Positions 34,955 to 44,016 of a stretch of DNA of 64,000 nucleotides are shown here, in pieces (the stretch's first letter is position 1; each line of letters starts with the position of its first letter). The translations under genes were made by a program, and so were the position numbers. Location of the stretch: the NCBI GenBank assembly GCA_023391335.1, contig JAEWBG010000101.1, forward strand, positions 62,001-126,000, read 5' to 3'. This DNA comes from Pseudomonadota bacterium. Its GTDB lineage: Bacteria > Pseudomonadota > Gammaproteobacteria > Steroidobacterales > Steroidobacteraceae. Below the pieces are notes generated by a model that was not told where the DNA came from, ran no database searches, and saw nothing but the letters and a program-made list of their open reading frames with translations.

Positions 34955-35002
34955 AATACTCCATTACTGGACTAAGTTCCAGGGCCTATTGCCGTGCCTT
35001 GC

Positions 35003-35335
35003 CTATTGCAACGCAGCCTGGATCTGCTCGAGCACGGACCCAGGACGTTTGAGCACATCGGTGGGCTTTAGAAGAACCACCTTGAACCCCAGGGTAGTGA
35101 AGAATTGGAGACGGGCGCGGAGACGGTCCGCTTCGATCGTGCCGCTACGTTGCAACTCGACGATGACGGCGCGTTCACGGCAGACGTGTTCGACCACGAA
35201 TGGGCCGATGCAGGCGTGTCGAATGAAACGATGAGGTTGAAGGGAGTGCGACTGCAACAGTCGCGAGAGGGTCTCACGCACCCCGGTCGCGCTAGTGCGC
35301 GCAGACGTTCGATCCTTGAACACTCCCGTGAACAT
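35003..35335 (-). CDS. Diverged DUF559-like protein
   Basis: 110 residues. HRFIRHACIGPFVVEHVCRERAVIVEL and LGFKVVLLKPTDVLKRPGSVLEQI follow the DUF559 pattern (a restriction-endonuclease-like fold of the very-short-patch-repair group). The usual D...ELDG metal residues are replaced: VEHVC in place of VDFYC, and VELQRSG in place of VELDG, so catalysis is doubtful. It lies beside the toxin-antitoxin pair. It may be a decayed or repurposed nuclease. Confidence 0.55.
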   Translation of the reverse strand: MFTGVFKDRTSARTSATGVRETLSRLLQSHSLQPHRFIRHACIGPFVVEHVCRERAVIVELQRSGTIEADRLRARLQFFTTLGFKVVLLKPTDVLKRPGSVLEQIQAALQ

Positions 35336-35410
35336 GGGCGCAGCTTAACCGAGCTGCGCAGCTTGGAGAGGCCGATTTTTCTCCGAATTCAGGAGATTTT
35401 GCGAAAGGTC

Positions 35411-35611
35411 CTAATACCAGCCGCGAATCTCGGTCGATGACCATAGGCGGCACACGGCACCCGAACTGGCCGACAGCCCCACCCGGCGATGACTCTTACC
35501 AGCTTGAATGCATCGAGGATCGCGCGCCCAGTGAACCGAATAAACCATCGGGTCCAGGCTCGCATTCATTAGATCGCTCAAGTGCCGGCGCCACTCTTCT
35601 CTCGTCTTCAT
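35411..35611 (-). CDS. Small hypothetical protein
   Basis: 66 residues from ATG 35611, which has GGAG six bases upstream. It begins MKTREEWRRHLSDLMNASLD and has two cysteines and several tryptophans. No family recognised. Coding evidence is only the ribosome site and plausible composition, so it may be spurious. Confidence 0.35.
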   Translation of the reverse strand: MKTREEWRRHLSDLMNASLDPMVYSVHWARDPRCIQAGKSHRRVGLSASSGAVCRLWSSTEIRGWY

Positions 35612-35844
35612 GATCGACTCCAACAGGCCAATCAGACAACGTTGGTAGAACGTAGGCGGTTCCTGCGTCCTCGTAGGACAGATCGGCTGTGAAGTGGCGT
35701 CATTGAGCGACACCGAGTCGAAATTTCCCAACGACGTAACAGAAGTGCGCAATGAGTCTCACATTCTGTTCAATCGCGCCGGCCTATCCTTGGCCTGAAG
35801 TCTCGCGTGCTTACGGTGAAGGGCACATGAACGAGCCGATCGGC

Positions 35845-37497
35845 TCACTTCATATTCGCCGCAGTCTGCTGCACACGCGGCACAAAGAAGAAATCCCCGA
35901 CTTCATGTCCTGCTCCCTTGATGGACTTGAACTCAGGCGTTTGCACGAATTTGTTCTTCGCCGCGGCCGCCTCCACTCGCTTGCGGACGCGACTGAACAG
36001 CTCTGGACTTGCCAGGATGCCGTCGTTCGCTGCGAGTTCTTCGATGAAGGCACGCGCGAAAACCGAATTGCCGTTGCCGCCCTCGTCCAGCACCGGTTTG
36101 TCTCCGCCCGAAGAAAGCAGCAAGCGTGCACGTTTCGGCAGTTTGTATTTGATGTAGTCGAGCGAGTAGGTGCCATTGCTGTTCAAGAACAGATAGCTTG
36201 GATCCGTCGACAACAACCCGGCGTAACAAGAATCGGCGACGACGAGAACGCGCTTGGCAGCCAAGCGGCCCAAGTGGCCGGTGATTTGTTCGTTCGGCAC
36301 CCAGAACGTATCTTGCGGGGGCGCATCGGCATTCACCGGCAACCAATAGCCGGTTTCGGATTTTCCGCTCTTCAAGCGATAGCCGTGGCCGGCGTAATAG
36401 ATCAATACATTGTCTTCAGGCTTGAGCACGGCATTGAGATCGTTGATCGCCTTCAACATCGTGACGTCGTTGGCGTCAGGGAAGATCTGCACGATGAAGC
36501 CGTATTTGTCGGCAAGGATCCGCGCGGCGCGCTCCGCATCATTGCGAGGCGTCACTAAGCTCTCGATCGATCGGTAGTGTTGATTTCCGATCACGATGGC
36601 ATAGAAGCGACCGAAGTTGAGGCCCGCGGCTTTCAGCTCCTCGCCTGTCGGCATGGTTGGAACCAGATCGGTTACGCCTTGCGGCGTACGAGTGCGCGGT
36701 ATACCGGCCAATCTTTCGGTGCTCTTCTGCCGCTCGCTCTCGAGCTGCGCGATCCACTTCTTGAGCGCCGCCACTTCCTTGTTGCTGTCCGGCGTCTGCT
36801 GCGCGACGGGTTGCTTGGCGAGCTTGTCCTGCAAGCTCTGCAATTGTTGCTGCAGCAGTTTGAGCTGCGTGTCCTTCTCGGCAATGGCACCTTCCAATTC
36901 CTTACGCAACTCATCCTGCTCGCGCTGTGCGGCGGAGGCATAGATGAGGCTATCTGCCGGGATGCCTGATGCTTGTCGATACAGATTTAGGGCCTTGAGT
37001 TGGTCCTGCTCCACGCCGCGGCCTTGTTCGTAAAGCGTGCCGAGATTGAACAGGGCGCGCGAATACCCTTTGTTTGCAGCCTTTTGGTACCAGGAAGCCG
37101 CCGCAGCGAAATCCGGCTCGACGCCCATGCCGCGCTCGAAGATCTCGCCGACGTTGGTTTGCGCTTCAGGGTCGCCGTCTTCGGCGCTTTGCATCCAGAT
37201 GCGCAATGCCGACTTCAAATCGGCGCGATCGTAAGCCACGTACTCGCCACCGCGGATCGAGCACTCGGATGCGGTCGTGCGAATCGGACGGCGCTGCGTG
37301 AGATAGGTCGAATTGCCCAACTGTCGCACCTGCCCGGGCAGCAAGCAGTCGACGATCTCGAGATCCGAACGCTTCACCAACCCTTGTGTCGCCGCTGCCT
37401 TGTCCGATGCAGCTAGCGCTGCTGAAGCGGTGATCGACAGCGTCGGCACCACCAAGAGCGTGGCGCGCATCAGCCACCCGCGAGCAGAATGTTTCAT
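35845..37497 (-). CDS. Secreted Sel1-repeat and caspase-domain (peptidase C14) protein
   Basis: 550 residues. Signal peptide ends ASAALA. Sel1-like repeats near 95-175 (AEDGDPEAQTNVGEIFERGMGV, AANKGYSRALFNLGTLYEQGRG), a coiled-coil near 190-270 (ELRKELEGAIAEKDTQLKLL), then a C14 caspase-fold domain near 290-520. The dyad is intact: YYAGHGYR (His about 371) and VADSCYAGLL (Cys about 424). Bacterial orthocaspases cleave after Arg or Lys. Export to the periplasm is predicted. It stands apart from the flanking genes, so its target is unknown. Confidence 0.85.
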   Translation of the reverse strand: MKHSARGWLMRATLLVVPTLSITASAALAASDKAAATQGLVKRSDLEIVDCLLPGQVRQLGNSTYLTQRRPIRTTASECSIRGGEYVAYDRADLKSALRIWMQSAEDGDPEAQTNVGEIFERGMGVEPDFAAAASWYQKAANKGYSRALFNLGTLYEQGRGVEQDQLKALNLYRQASGIPADSLIYASAAQREQDELRKELEGAIAEKDTQLKLLQQQLQSLQDKLAKQPVAQQTPDSNKEVAALKKWIAQLESERQKSTERLAGIPRTRTPQGVTDLVPTMPTGEELKAAGLNFGRFYAIVIGNQHYRSIESLVTPRNDAERAARILADKYGFIVQIFPDANDVTMLKAINDLNAVLKPEDNVLIYYAGHGYRLKSGKSETGYWLPVNADAPPQDTFWVPNEQITGHLGRLAAKRVLVVADSCYAGLLSTDPSYLFLNSNGTYSLDYIKYKLPKRARLLLSSGGDKPVLDEGGNGNSVFARAFIEELAANDGILASPELFSRVRKRVEAAAAKNKFVQTPEFKSIKGAGHEVGDFFFVPRVQQTAANMK

Positions 37498-37717
37498 TTA
37501 TTCGTGTCCTTGTGAGGCCTTGGAGTGGGACCATCTCGAGTCCCTTCTGGGCCCGTTGCTGCCGGGCTCTTGTTCGCGCTGGCTATGTAACATTCGCAGA
37601 ACTTCGCGGCAACCGCGCTGAAGTCCAATGCAAAGCCGCTCGACAGTGCACACGATGGCAGCGCTGGTAGTGTCTAATTGTGCGCATTCTGTTCAATTGG
37701 GGTGTACCGCAAACGTG

Positions 37718-38539
37718 ATGCTGCGCGCGATGGGGATACTGCTGATCGGCGCCCTGGCAGGTTGTGCAACCAACGGCGAACGCATCGACGCGCTCGCAGC
37801 TCAGGCGCATTTGAACCGATCCGTCCTTCGCGTCGGCAGCTTCAACACCGTCATTTACGAACAGCACACATCGACCGACGATGCCGGTCCGTTCGTCATC
37901 TTCCTGGACGGCGATGGCGTGCCTTGGACGGGCGGCATCACTCCCAACCCCGATCCGACCACTCGCGATCCGTTAGCGTTGAAGCTACTGACCAAGAGCC
38001 CCGTGAACGGCGCTTACGTCGCACGCCCTTGCTATCAAGAGATCAAGAGCGAGGGCTGCACACCGAATCTATGGACCGCCGGACGCTATTCGCAGAGCGT
38101 GGTTCAGGCGATGAAGAGCGCGATTGAGCAGATCGTCACCCGTCGTCATCCGACCCACCTCGCCGTCGTCGGCTACAGTGGCGGCGGTGCCTTGGCCGTC
38201 CTGTTGGCCGAACGCATTCCCGAGATCGATACCGTGATCACCTTTGGAGCGAACTTGGACACGGATGCTTGGACTACGTATCACGGCTACCTACCGCTTG
38301 AGACTTCGCTGAATCCCGCCCGCAGCGAGCGCGTGCATTCATTTCGCGAATTGCATTTGATCGGCCTGTTGGACAACGTCGTGCCCCCGCAAACCCGCGA
38401 GGCTTACTTCAAACGCTTCTCAAATGCCAAAAACTTGGTACTGAAGACGTACACCCACACATGCTGCTGGCTGCAAGACTGGAATGAGGTCAGCCGAACG
38501 ATCGATCGCGAGATGGGCGAGCAGCTATTGAGCCGGTGA
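37718..38539 (+). CDS. Alpha/beta hydrolase lipoprotein
   Basis: About 273 residues. I start at ATG 37718 because it gives a lipoprotein signal (MGILLIGALAGC); an earlier ATG adds 30 residues without coding look. VVGYSGGGALAVLLAERIP has the GxSxG nucleophile (Ser about 154), LLDNVVPPQTR gives a candidate Asp, and THTCCWLQDW is the His region. FLDGDGVPWTGG near residue 65 may form the oxyanion hole. Divergent from the caspase gene, with 220 bases between. Substrate unknown. Confidence 0.75.
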   Translation: MLRAMGILLIGALAGCATNGERIDALAAQAHLNRSVLRVGSFNTVIYEQHTSTDDAGPFVIFLDGDGVPWTGGITPNPDPTTRDPLALKLLTKSPVNGAYVARPCYQEIKSEGCTPNLWTAGRYSQSVVQAMKSAIEQIVTRRHPTHLAVVGYSGGGALAVLLAERIPEIDTVITFGANLDTDAWTTYHGYLPLETSLNPARSERVHSFRELHLIGLLDNVVPPQTREAYFKRFSNAKNLVLKTYTHTCCWLQDWNEVSRTIDREMGEQLLSR

Positions 38540-38909
38540 TTGCGCAAGTTCGCGCATCCCTGGCTGCGATTGAGACAGCAACACACTACGTAGTTTCTGC
38601 AAGGCCGCGGTGCATGTATGCAGACGCGCGCCTCTGCCTATCGGGACGCACGCTCAATCGTGCTTCTCACAACAGTTCGAAGTTCAACGTGTACACAGCA
38701 GCTTGTCCTCTTTGATCGGCGAATGCGTTCGTTCGCTGCCGTCAAAAATCGCTATGGCGATTTTCGCAAACGCAGGTCTATGCTCGGCGCGCGATCGGCA
38801 CGAGGCTCTTAGCCGATCGCCAATTCGCAATTCCGCATCTCCTGTCGCGCACTCGTGCGCAGCAAGGGTTTGCTCGCGTCGACACATCAACATTCGAAGG
38901 GAGAACATC
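38540..38909. other. Gap of 370 bases with one strong hairpin
   Basis: No gene. AAAATCGC-TATG-GCGATTTT (38745-38764) is a perfect eight-base stem with a four-base loop ending in four T, terminator-like. It is 206 bases after the hydrolase and 145 before the next gene, so it may be a late terminator or part of a leader. I saw nothing else of note. Confidence 0.5.
38745..38764 (+). terminator. Terminator-like hairpin
   Basis: Perfect eight-base stem AAAATCGC/GCGATTTT with TATG loop; the 3' arm itself ends in TTTT. Direction is ambiguous because the stem is symmetrical. Confidence 0.4.
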
Positions 38910-39344
38910 ATGAATGGTTTGAGAGAGGCCGTTGCGATTGCAGCGATGGCCGGAAGTCTTTGCGTGGCTGCTGCGGCCGATGCCGATTCGCAGGCGACAC
39001 CTGCCCCGGAACCTGCGGCTCACATGAATTCGTTGCGCGTTGTCGTGGACAAACACACTGGCAAGGTGCGAGCACCGACGGAGGAAGAACTCGCAGCCCT
39101 CATCGCCGCACAAAAGGCGGCTAAAGACCATGCAACACAGGCACGGGCTGCACGCGTCGCTGTACCGAATCGCGCACCTATGATCATGCCCACCAGCAAG
39201 ACAGTGCAGCGGCACGGGAACGGGATGGTTTCGGCGCGCTTGTCGGCTGACTCACTCTCGGCGCTGAAACTCGAAAGAGATGCGCAGGGCAATGCTCGGT
39301 TGGTGCATACCACTGAAGCTCAACCGGCAGCCGCGGAGGAATAA
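38910..39344 (+). CDS. Small secreted protein upstream of the metalloprotease
   Basis: 144 residues; ATG 38910 follows GAAGGGAG. Signal peptide of the hydrophobic VAIAAMAGSLCVAAAADA type. The mature part has MNSLRVVVDKHTGKVRAPTEEE and LAALIAAQKAAKDHATQARAARVAV, an Ala-rich helix, then a basic segment and an acidic end. No cysteine after the signal. It ends three bases before the protease gene and carries that gene's ribosome site in its last codons, so the two are coupled. Possible chaperone, propeptide or inhibitor; this is inference from context alone. Confidence 0.65.
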   Translation: MNGLREAVAIAAMAGSLCVAAAADADSQATPAPEPAAHMNSLRVVVDKHTGKVRAPTEEELAALIAAQKAAKDHATQARAARVAVPNRAPMIMPTSKTVQRHGNGMVSARLSADSLSALKLERDAQGNARLVHTTEAQPAAAEE

Positions 39345-39347
39345 CCC

Positions 39348-40994
39348 ATGCGTCACCTCCTCACTGCCACCAAAGTGGCTGCTTGCGCCGGTTTGCTGAT
39401 TGCAAGCGCAACCGCATCCGCTGCCAAAATCGAACTCATCAACATCGACCCGCCTGGCGTCGGATTCAACGATCCCACTCCCGCGACACCGGTCGGCGGC
39501 AACACCGGCACTACGATCGGCCAACAGCGATTGAACGCTTATCAACGTGCACTCGATTTATGGGGCTCGGTGTTGAAGAGCAAAGTGCCGATCGAAGTCG
39601 TCGGTTCGTTCAGCGCATTCCCGCCAGAGCTGTGCGCAGGCAACGTGCTCGCGCAAGCGGGCGCGATGCAAATCTTCGCGAACTTCCCCAAGGCTCCGCA
39701 GCAGGACACGTGGTACGGCGTGGCACTCGCCAATGCGTTAGCCGGTGAAGATCTCGCGCCCGGACAGTTAGGGCCTGAAGACGATTATGCAGGCGCCGAC
39801 ATCGTGGCGCAGTTCAACGGCGGGATCGGTGCAGACGATTGCATTCCAGGCTCGAGCTGGTACTACGGCCTGGACAACAACGCACCGGACGGCACGATCG
39901 ACTTCTTGAACACCTTCATGCACGAAGTTGGGCATGGTCTGGGCTTCTCGAACTTCATCAGCGAAGGCGATGGCCTGCCCCCGGCGTATCCCGATTTCCC
40001 GTACCCAGACATCTATGAGCGCCACACGCTCGATACGACGCTGGGCAAAACCTGGGATCAACTCACGCCGGAACAAATCGTTGCCTCCGCCACCAACTAC
40101 GGCCACATCGTGTGGAACGGCAACCAGGTAGCGAGCAGCGCACCGCTGGTTCTCGGCCCGTGGCAAGGACTGCGCATTCAATCCCCCGCCAACATCGCTC
40201 GCGATTCAGAAGTGGGCGATGCGGACTTCGGACCGGCACCTAACGCGCAGAACTTCAGCGGCCAGGTGGTCGTCGCCCTTGATGCGGGTGGCGCTTCGAC
40301 GACCGATGGATGTGAAGCAATCACGTCCGACGTCGCCGGCAAAATCGCTCTCATCGACCGTGGCACCTGTGCCTTCTTGCAGAAAGCACAAAATGCTCAA
40401 GCTGCGGGAGCTGCGGGTGTGCTGATCGTCAACAATCAACCAGCAGGCGTGGCGGGCATGGCGGGCGACGACCCGAACATGACGATTCCAACACTGATGA
40501 TCGCCAAGCCGGACGGCGATGCCATCCGGGCGAACGCACCGGCCCAGGTGGCCTTCGTCACGGATTCCAGCCGACTTGCAGGGGCGGACGAGAATGATCG
40601 GGTGCGCCTCTATGCACCAGCCGTGTGGGCTCCAGGCTCTTCGATTTCGCACTTCGCAACGGTTCTCGAGCCGAGTGTGTTGATGGAGCCTGCGATCACC
40701 GATTCGCTGAAGGCTGCATCTAACGTGGATCTCACGGCACAGCTGTTCAAAGACATCGGCTGGGGGATCGAGAGTTTGAAGATCGGCCGCTGCGATACCA
40801 AGGTGCCGAACATCACACCGACGGGAGACATCATCTCGACGGAAGTGGAGCAATGTGCGGCCGATACGAACAATCGCGGTCGATTCGTCGGTTGCGTCGC
40901 TCACGTTGCGCTGGGGCTTACGCTGCAGCGCTATATCGACGTGAAGGGCTTCGCACGAATGCTCGTGTGCTCTGCGACGGTTCGACATCCATGA
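39348..40994 (+). CDS. Secreted HEXXH metalloprotease with inserted PA domain
   Basis: 548 residues; GGAGGA lies before ATG. Signal peptide ends ATASA. FMHEVGHGLGFSNF has the zinc motif HEXXH (His192, Glu193, His196) followed by GF as in metzincin-like families. A protease-associated (PA) domain spans about 275-410 (GKIALIDRGTCAFLQKAQNA, GAAGVLIVNN). After it, SHFATVLEPSVLMEP and LFKDIGWGI restore the Met-turn and C-terminal strand of the catalytic domain, so the PA domain is an insertion within it. A 70-residue Cys-containing tail follows. Extracellular or periplasmic proteolysis is likely. A bidirectional terminator lies just downstream. Confidence 0.8.
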   Translation: MRHLLTATKVAACAGLLIASATASAAKIELINIDPPGVGFNDPTPATPVGGNTGTTIGQQRLNAYQRALDLWGSVLKSKVPIEVVGSFSAFPPELCAGNVLAQAGAMQIFANFPKAPQQDTWYGVALANALAGEDLAPGQLGPEDDYAGADIVAQFNGGIGADDCIPGSSWYYGLDNNAPDGTIDFLNTFMHEVGHGLGFSNFISEGDGLPPAYPDFPYPDIYERHTLDTTLGKTWDQLTPEQIVASATNYGHIVWNGNQVASSAPLVLGPWQGLRIQSPANIARDSEVGDADFGPAPNAQNFSGQVVVALDAGGASTTDGCEAITSDVAGKIALIDRGTCAFLQKAQNAQAAGAAGVLIVNNQPAGVAGMAGDDPNMTIPTLMIAKPDGDAIRANAPAQVAFVTDSSRLAGADENDRVRLYAPAVWAPGSSISHFATVLEPSVLMEPAITDSLKAASNVDLTAQLFKDIGWGIESLKIGRCDTKVPNITPTGDIISTEVEQCAADTNNRGRFVGCVAHVALGLTLQRYIDVKGFARMLVCSATVRHP

Positions 40995-41021
40995 TCTGAT
41001 CGCGAGTCAGCTCGCTCGTTG

Positions 41022-41054
41022 AAACGGCGGTCCTTCGGGTCCGCCGTTTCTTTT
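41022..41054. terminator. Bidirectional terminator between protease and SDR genes
   Basis: AAACGGCGG(T)CC-TTCG-GG(T)CCGCCGTTT forms an 11-bp stem with a UUCG loop, followed by CTTTT on the plus strand and by A-rich sequence on the other side. It serves two convergent genes. Confidence 0.85.
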
Positions 41055-41058
41055 GGTA

Positions 41059-41883
41059 TCAAAGAAACAAATCGGGAAACGGTTCGAGTCCCGGCTCCAC
41101 CGCGTACGCGGCGAAATCGGTAACGCCATGGCGCTTGAGTACGTCTTCATCGATGAAGAAGTTGCCGGTGCAAGTACGCGCATCGCTGGTGAGCACCGCA
41201 TGCGCCGCATCCGCCACGATCTCGGGTTTGCGTCCTCGATGCGAGTCCACGCCCGGAATCATGTTCAACGCCGCGGTCGCGATGATCGTTCGCGGCCACA
41301 GCGCATTCACCGCAATGCCGTCTGCCCGCAACTCCTCGGACATCCCCAGCACGCACATACTCATGCCGTACTTCGCCATCGTGTAGGCGACGTGCGGAGC
41401 AAACCAGCGCGGGTTCATGTTCAGCGGCGGCGAGAGATTCAAGATGTGCGGATTGCGCCCCGCACGCGCGGAATCCTTGAGGTACGGCAGGCATTTTTGC
41501 GAACACACAAAGGTGCCGCGAACGTTCACGCCGAACATTAGATCGAAGCGTTGCATCGGCGTCTCGAGCGTTGGCGTGAGCGAGATCGCGCTTGCATTGT
41601 TGACGAGAATGTCGATCCCTCCGAAGCGCTCGACGCACTGCTTCACCCCTGCGTCCACCGATTCTTCTTCGCGAATGTCGACTTGCATCGCTAACGCATG
41701 ACCGCCGGCCGCTTCGATCTCCGCCGCGGCTGTGTGAATCGTTCCCGGCAATTTCGGGTGAGGGCGATCCGTTTTTGCGGCAATCGCAACGTTGGCACCA
41801 TCGCGAGCGGCTCGCTTGGCAATGGCCAACCCGATTCCACGCGATGCCCCGGTAACGAACAGCGTTTTACCTTGCAGCGTCAT
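41059..41883 (-). CDS. Short-chain dehydrogenase, HSDL2-like
   Basis: 274 residues. Cofactor motif TGASRGIGLAIA, NNAS at about 92, and catalytic YTMAKYG with LNLSPPLN before it. The phrase AAKTDRPHPKLPGTIHTAA is typical of hydroxysteroid-dehydrogenase-like protein 2 and related bacterial SDRs; the SCP2 domain of the human protein is absent. Substrate unknown. It is 27 bases after a TauE/SafE permease on the same strand and ends at a strong terminator. Confidence 0.85.
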   Translation of the reverse strand: MTLQGKTLFVTGASRGIGLAIAKRAARDGANVAIAAKTDRPHPKLPGTIHTAAAEIEAAGGHALAMQVDIREEESVDAGVKQCVERFGGIDILVNNASAISLTPTLETPMQRFDLMFGVNVRGTFVCSQKCLPYLKDSARAGRNPHILNLSPPLNMNPRWFAPHVAYTMAKYGMSMCVLGMSEELRADGIAVNALWPRTIIATAALNMIPGVDSHRGRKPEIVADAAHAVLTSDARTCTGNFFIDEDVLKRHGVTDFAAYAVEPGLEPFPDLFL

Positions 41884-41910
41884 GGTGAGCCTCGTTGATA
41901 AAGGAAAAGG

Positions 41911-42678
41911 TCAATGAATAGCCGTCCATGCGGTGCGAACGATCAGTGCCGTGACGACGACCAAGAAGATCTTGCGCACTACCGCACTTCCGCCGCGAAG
42001 CGCCATGCGAGTGCCGAGCGCGGCTCCAAGCACATTACACACTGCCATTGCGATTCCAAGCGTCCAATACACGTATCCATGCGCTGCGAAATAGACGAGT
42101 GCCGATACATTGGTGGCCACGTTGAGAACGCGTGCACAAGCACTTGCGTGCAGGTAGTCAAAGCCATAGAACCGGACGAACACGAACATGAGCAGACTGC
42201 CGGTCCCTGGGCCGAAGAAACCATCGTAGAAACCGATGACAATGACCAGGGCGGTCGCCACAACATGATGACGCCCGGAAAAATGCTTCGGTGCGTGTTC
42301 GGTCCCCAAGTGCGGACGGAACAGCATGTAGAGCAACATGGCTCCGAGCATGATCGGCACGAGCGGCCGGAATATGCTCGGCGAAACGGTGGTCGCGAGC
42401 AGTGCGCCGCACACTGACGCACCCAGTACAAATAAAGCGAGGGGTGAGAGAGCGCGCCAGGGGATGTGAATTCTTGCGGCGAAGCGTGCGACAGCGCTTG
42501 CCGTGCCGAAGATGCCGGCAAATTTACTGGTGCCAAGCAGAATCGGGGGCGGCGCATTGGGAAACAACGCGAACAACGCCGGCAGTTGGATCAACCCCCC
42601 GCCGCCGACCATGGCGTCGATGCAGCCCGCAGCGAATGCGGCGATCAACACCAGCGCCGTGTCGAATCCGAAATGCAA
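41911..42678 (-). CDS. TauE/SafE family (DUF81) membrane permease
   Basis: 255 residues, mostly hydrophobic, about eight membrane segments. VGGGGLIQLPALFALFP and GFYDGFFGPGTGSLLMF are the two pseudo-repeat motifs of the sulfite or sulfonate exporter family. The only in-frame start before an upstream stop is TTG 42678, without a clear ribosome site; a later start would cut the first helix. First gene of a pair with the SDR. Anion transport is expected; the substrate is not known. Confidence 0.8.
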   Translation of the reverse strand: MHFGFDTALVLIAAFAAGCIDAMVGGGGLIQLPALFALFPNAPPPILLGTSKFAGIFGTASAVARFAARIHIPWRALSPLALFVLGASVCGALLATTVSPSIFRPLVPIMLGAMLLYMLFRPHLGTEHAPKHFSGRHHVVATALVIVIGFYDGFFGPGTGSLLMFVFVRFYGFDYLHASACARVLNVATNVSALVYFAAHGYVYWTLGIAMAVCNVLGAALGTRMALRGGSAVVRKIFLVVVTALIVRTAWTAIH

Positions 42679-42738
42679 GCAGCTACGGGCGGCTTCTCAT
42701 GATCGCCGCATGGTATCGACGCGAACCGCAGAAAGAAA

Positions 42739-42763
42739 CGAGCCTGCCTTTACGGCAGGCTCG
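42739..42763 (-). terminator. Rho-independent terminator of the putative-Ig gene
   Basis: CGAGCCTGCC/GGCAGGCTCG, a perfect 10-bp stem with five-base loop, followed on the minus strand by TTTCTTTC. It lies 39 bases after the stop codon at 42802. Confidence 0.85.
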
Positions 42764-42801
42764 TGGCGCTTTCGCGCAAACAACCTTCGATCAAGCGGCT
42801 C

Positions 42802-44016
42802 CTACTTGACGACTTTACTCGCGGTGTTCGACAGCGCGCTCTCCACACCCGTAGTCGTGTACGCCTTCACCGCGAAGTAGTACGTGGCAGGCGATAGGTT
42901 CTCGATGACGTAAGAGGAAACGCCGGCATTGGAGATTTGAACGGTCTTGTTCATCGCGCCCGAACTCGTGCCGTAGTAGATCTTGTAACCGGCAAGATTC
43001 GTCAGCGTCGAGCCGTCCGTATTGCGGGTCGGTGGCGTCCAGCTGAGCGTGGCACTTCCGGTCGTCGCAGTGCTCTTCACCGTGATGGCGAACGCCGGCA
43101 GCGAAACCTTGTTCGTTCCATCGCTGACCGAGATCACGATGTTCGAGTAGGTGCCGGTTTGCGAACTGCTCGGGGTGCCGCTGAGCCGGCCATTCGAAGT
43201 ACTGAAGCTGGCCCACGAGGGCTTGTTCGAGATACTGAACGTCAGCGTCTTGCCTTCGGGATCGCTTGCAGTGGGAGTGAACGAATAGGTTGAACCGCTC
43301 GCGATCGACGTAGCCGGTGTGCCGCTAATCTTCGGCGGCGCGTTGCCCGTGCCGGTACCGGATGATTTAGTGACAGTGATCGAGAAGCTTGGCAGCGCCA
43401 CGCTGGTCTTTCCGTCGCTCACCCAAATTTTGATGCGACTAAACGTCCCGACGTTGCTGGAGGTCGGCGTTCCGCTCAACTGACCCGTCGATGTGCTAAA
43501 GCTCGCCCAGCTAGGGCGATTCTGAATATTGAATCCGAGCGTATTACCGTCGCTATCCGAAGCCGACGGTTTGAAGAAGTATTTAGAACCCACCGCCACG
43601 GAGGTTGGAGGTGTGCCGCTGATCTTCGGCGCATGGTTTACTGCTGCGGTGGTGGTCGCCTTTAGCGAGAAGGCGGGCAATGTCGTCTTGAACTGCCCGT
43701 CGGTAACGGTGATCTTGATGTTGCTCCAGGTGCCCGCCGTGGGCGGAATACCCGCCAGATTTCCAGTCGTCGCAAAGAAGTTGGCCCACGACGGCTTATT
43801 CACGATCGTGAATCGCAATTTCGTATACGGCGTATCGGGATCAACCACCGTAGGCGTGAACGTGAACCAAGAGTTCACTCTAATCGGCGTGGGAGGCGTG
43901 CCTGAGATCTTGGGCGCAACGGCAGCCGCGGCCGTTTCACTCAAGACGAAAGACAAAACCAATAGCGAAGTAAGCAGGAAGCCGCGCTGAAGCGTGCAGC
44001 CGAAGAACCTGAACAT
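42802..44016 (-). CDS. Secreted putative-Ig-domain (He_PIG) and fibronectin III protein
   Basis: 404 residues. Signal peptide ends ETAAAA. Three tandem cadherin-like putative-Ig modules of about 97 residues, each with PKISGTPxT, a KPSWA(N/S)F core, TGxLxGxP and ITVTDG or WVSDG; then a fibronectin type III domain (ATLSWTPPTRNTDGS, GYKIYYGTSSGAM, PATYYFAVKAY) to the end. No membrane anchor or sorting signal. Such proteins are released or surface-attached adhesive or structural factors. It stands alone with a strong terminator and a 513-base leader region upstream. Confidence 0.85.
   Translation of the reverse strand: MFRFFGCTLQRGFLLTSLLVLSFVLSETAAAAVAPKISGTPPTPIRVNSWFTFTPTVVDPDTPYTKLRFTIVNKPSWANFFATTGNLAGIPPTAGTWSNIKITVTDGQFKTTLPAFSLKATTTAAVNHAPKISGTPPTSVAVGSKYFFKPSASDSDGNTLGFNIQNRPSWASFSTSTGQLSGTPTSSNVGTFSRIKIWVSDGKTSVALPSFSITVTKSSGTGTGNAPPKISGTPATSIASGSTYSFTPTASDPEGKTLTFSISNKPSWASFSTSNGRLSGTPSSSQTGTYSNIVISVSDGTNKVSLPAFAITVKSTATTGSATLSWTPPTRNTDGSTLTNLAGYKIYYGTSSGAMNKTVQISNAGVSSYVIENLSPATYYFAVKAYTTTGVESALSNTASKVVK

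Noticed and set aside
41080..41103. GGTTCGAGTCCCGGCTCCAC resembles a tRNA T-arm and acceptor end
   Set aside because: It is the antisense of the SDR C-terminus; no acceptor partner, D-arm or anticodon arm is found upstream.
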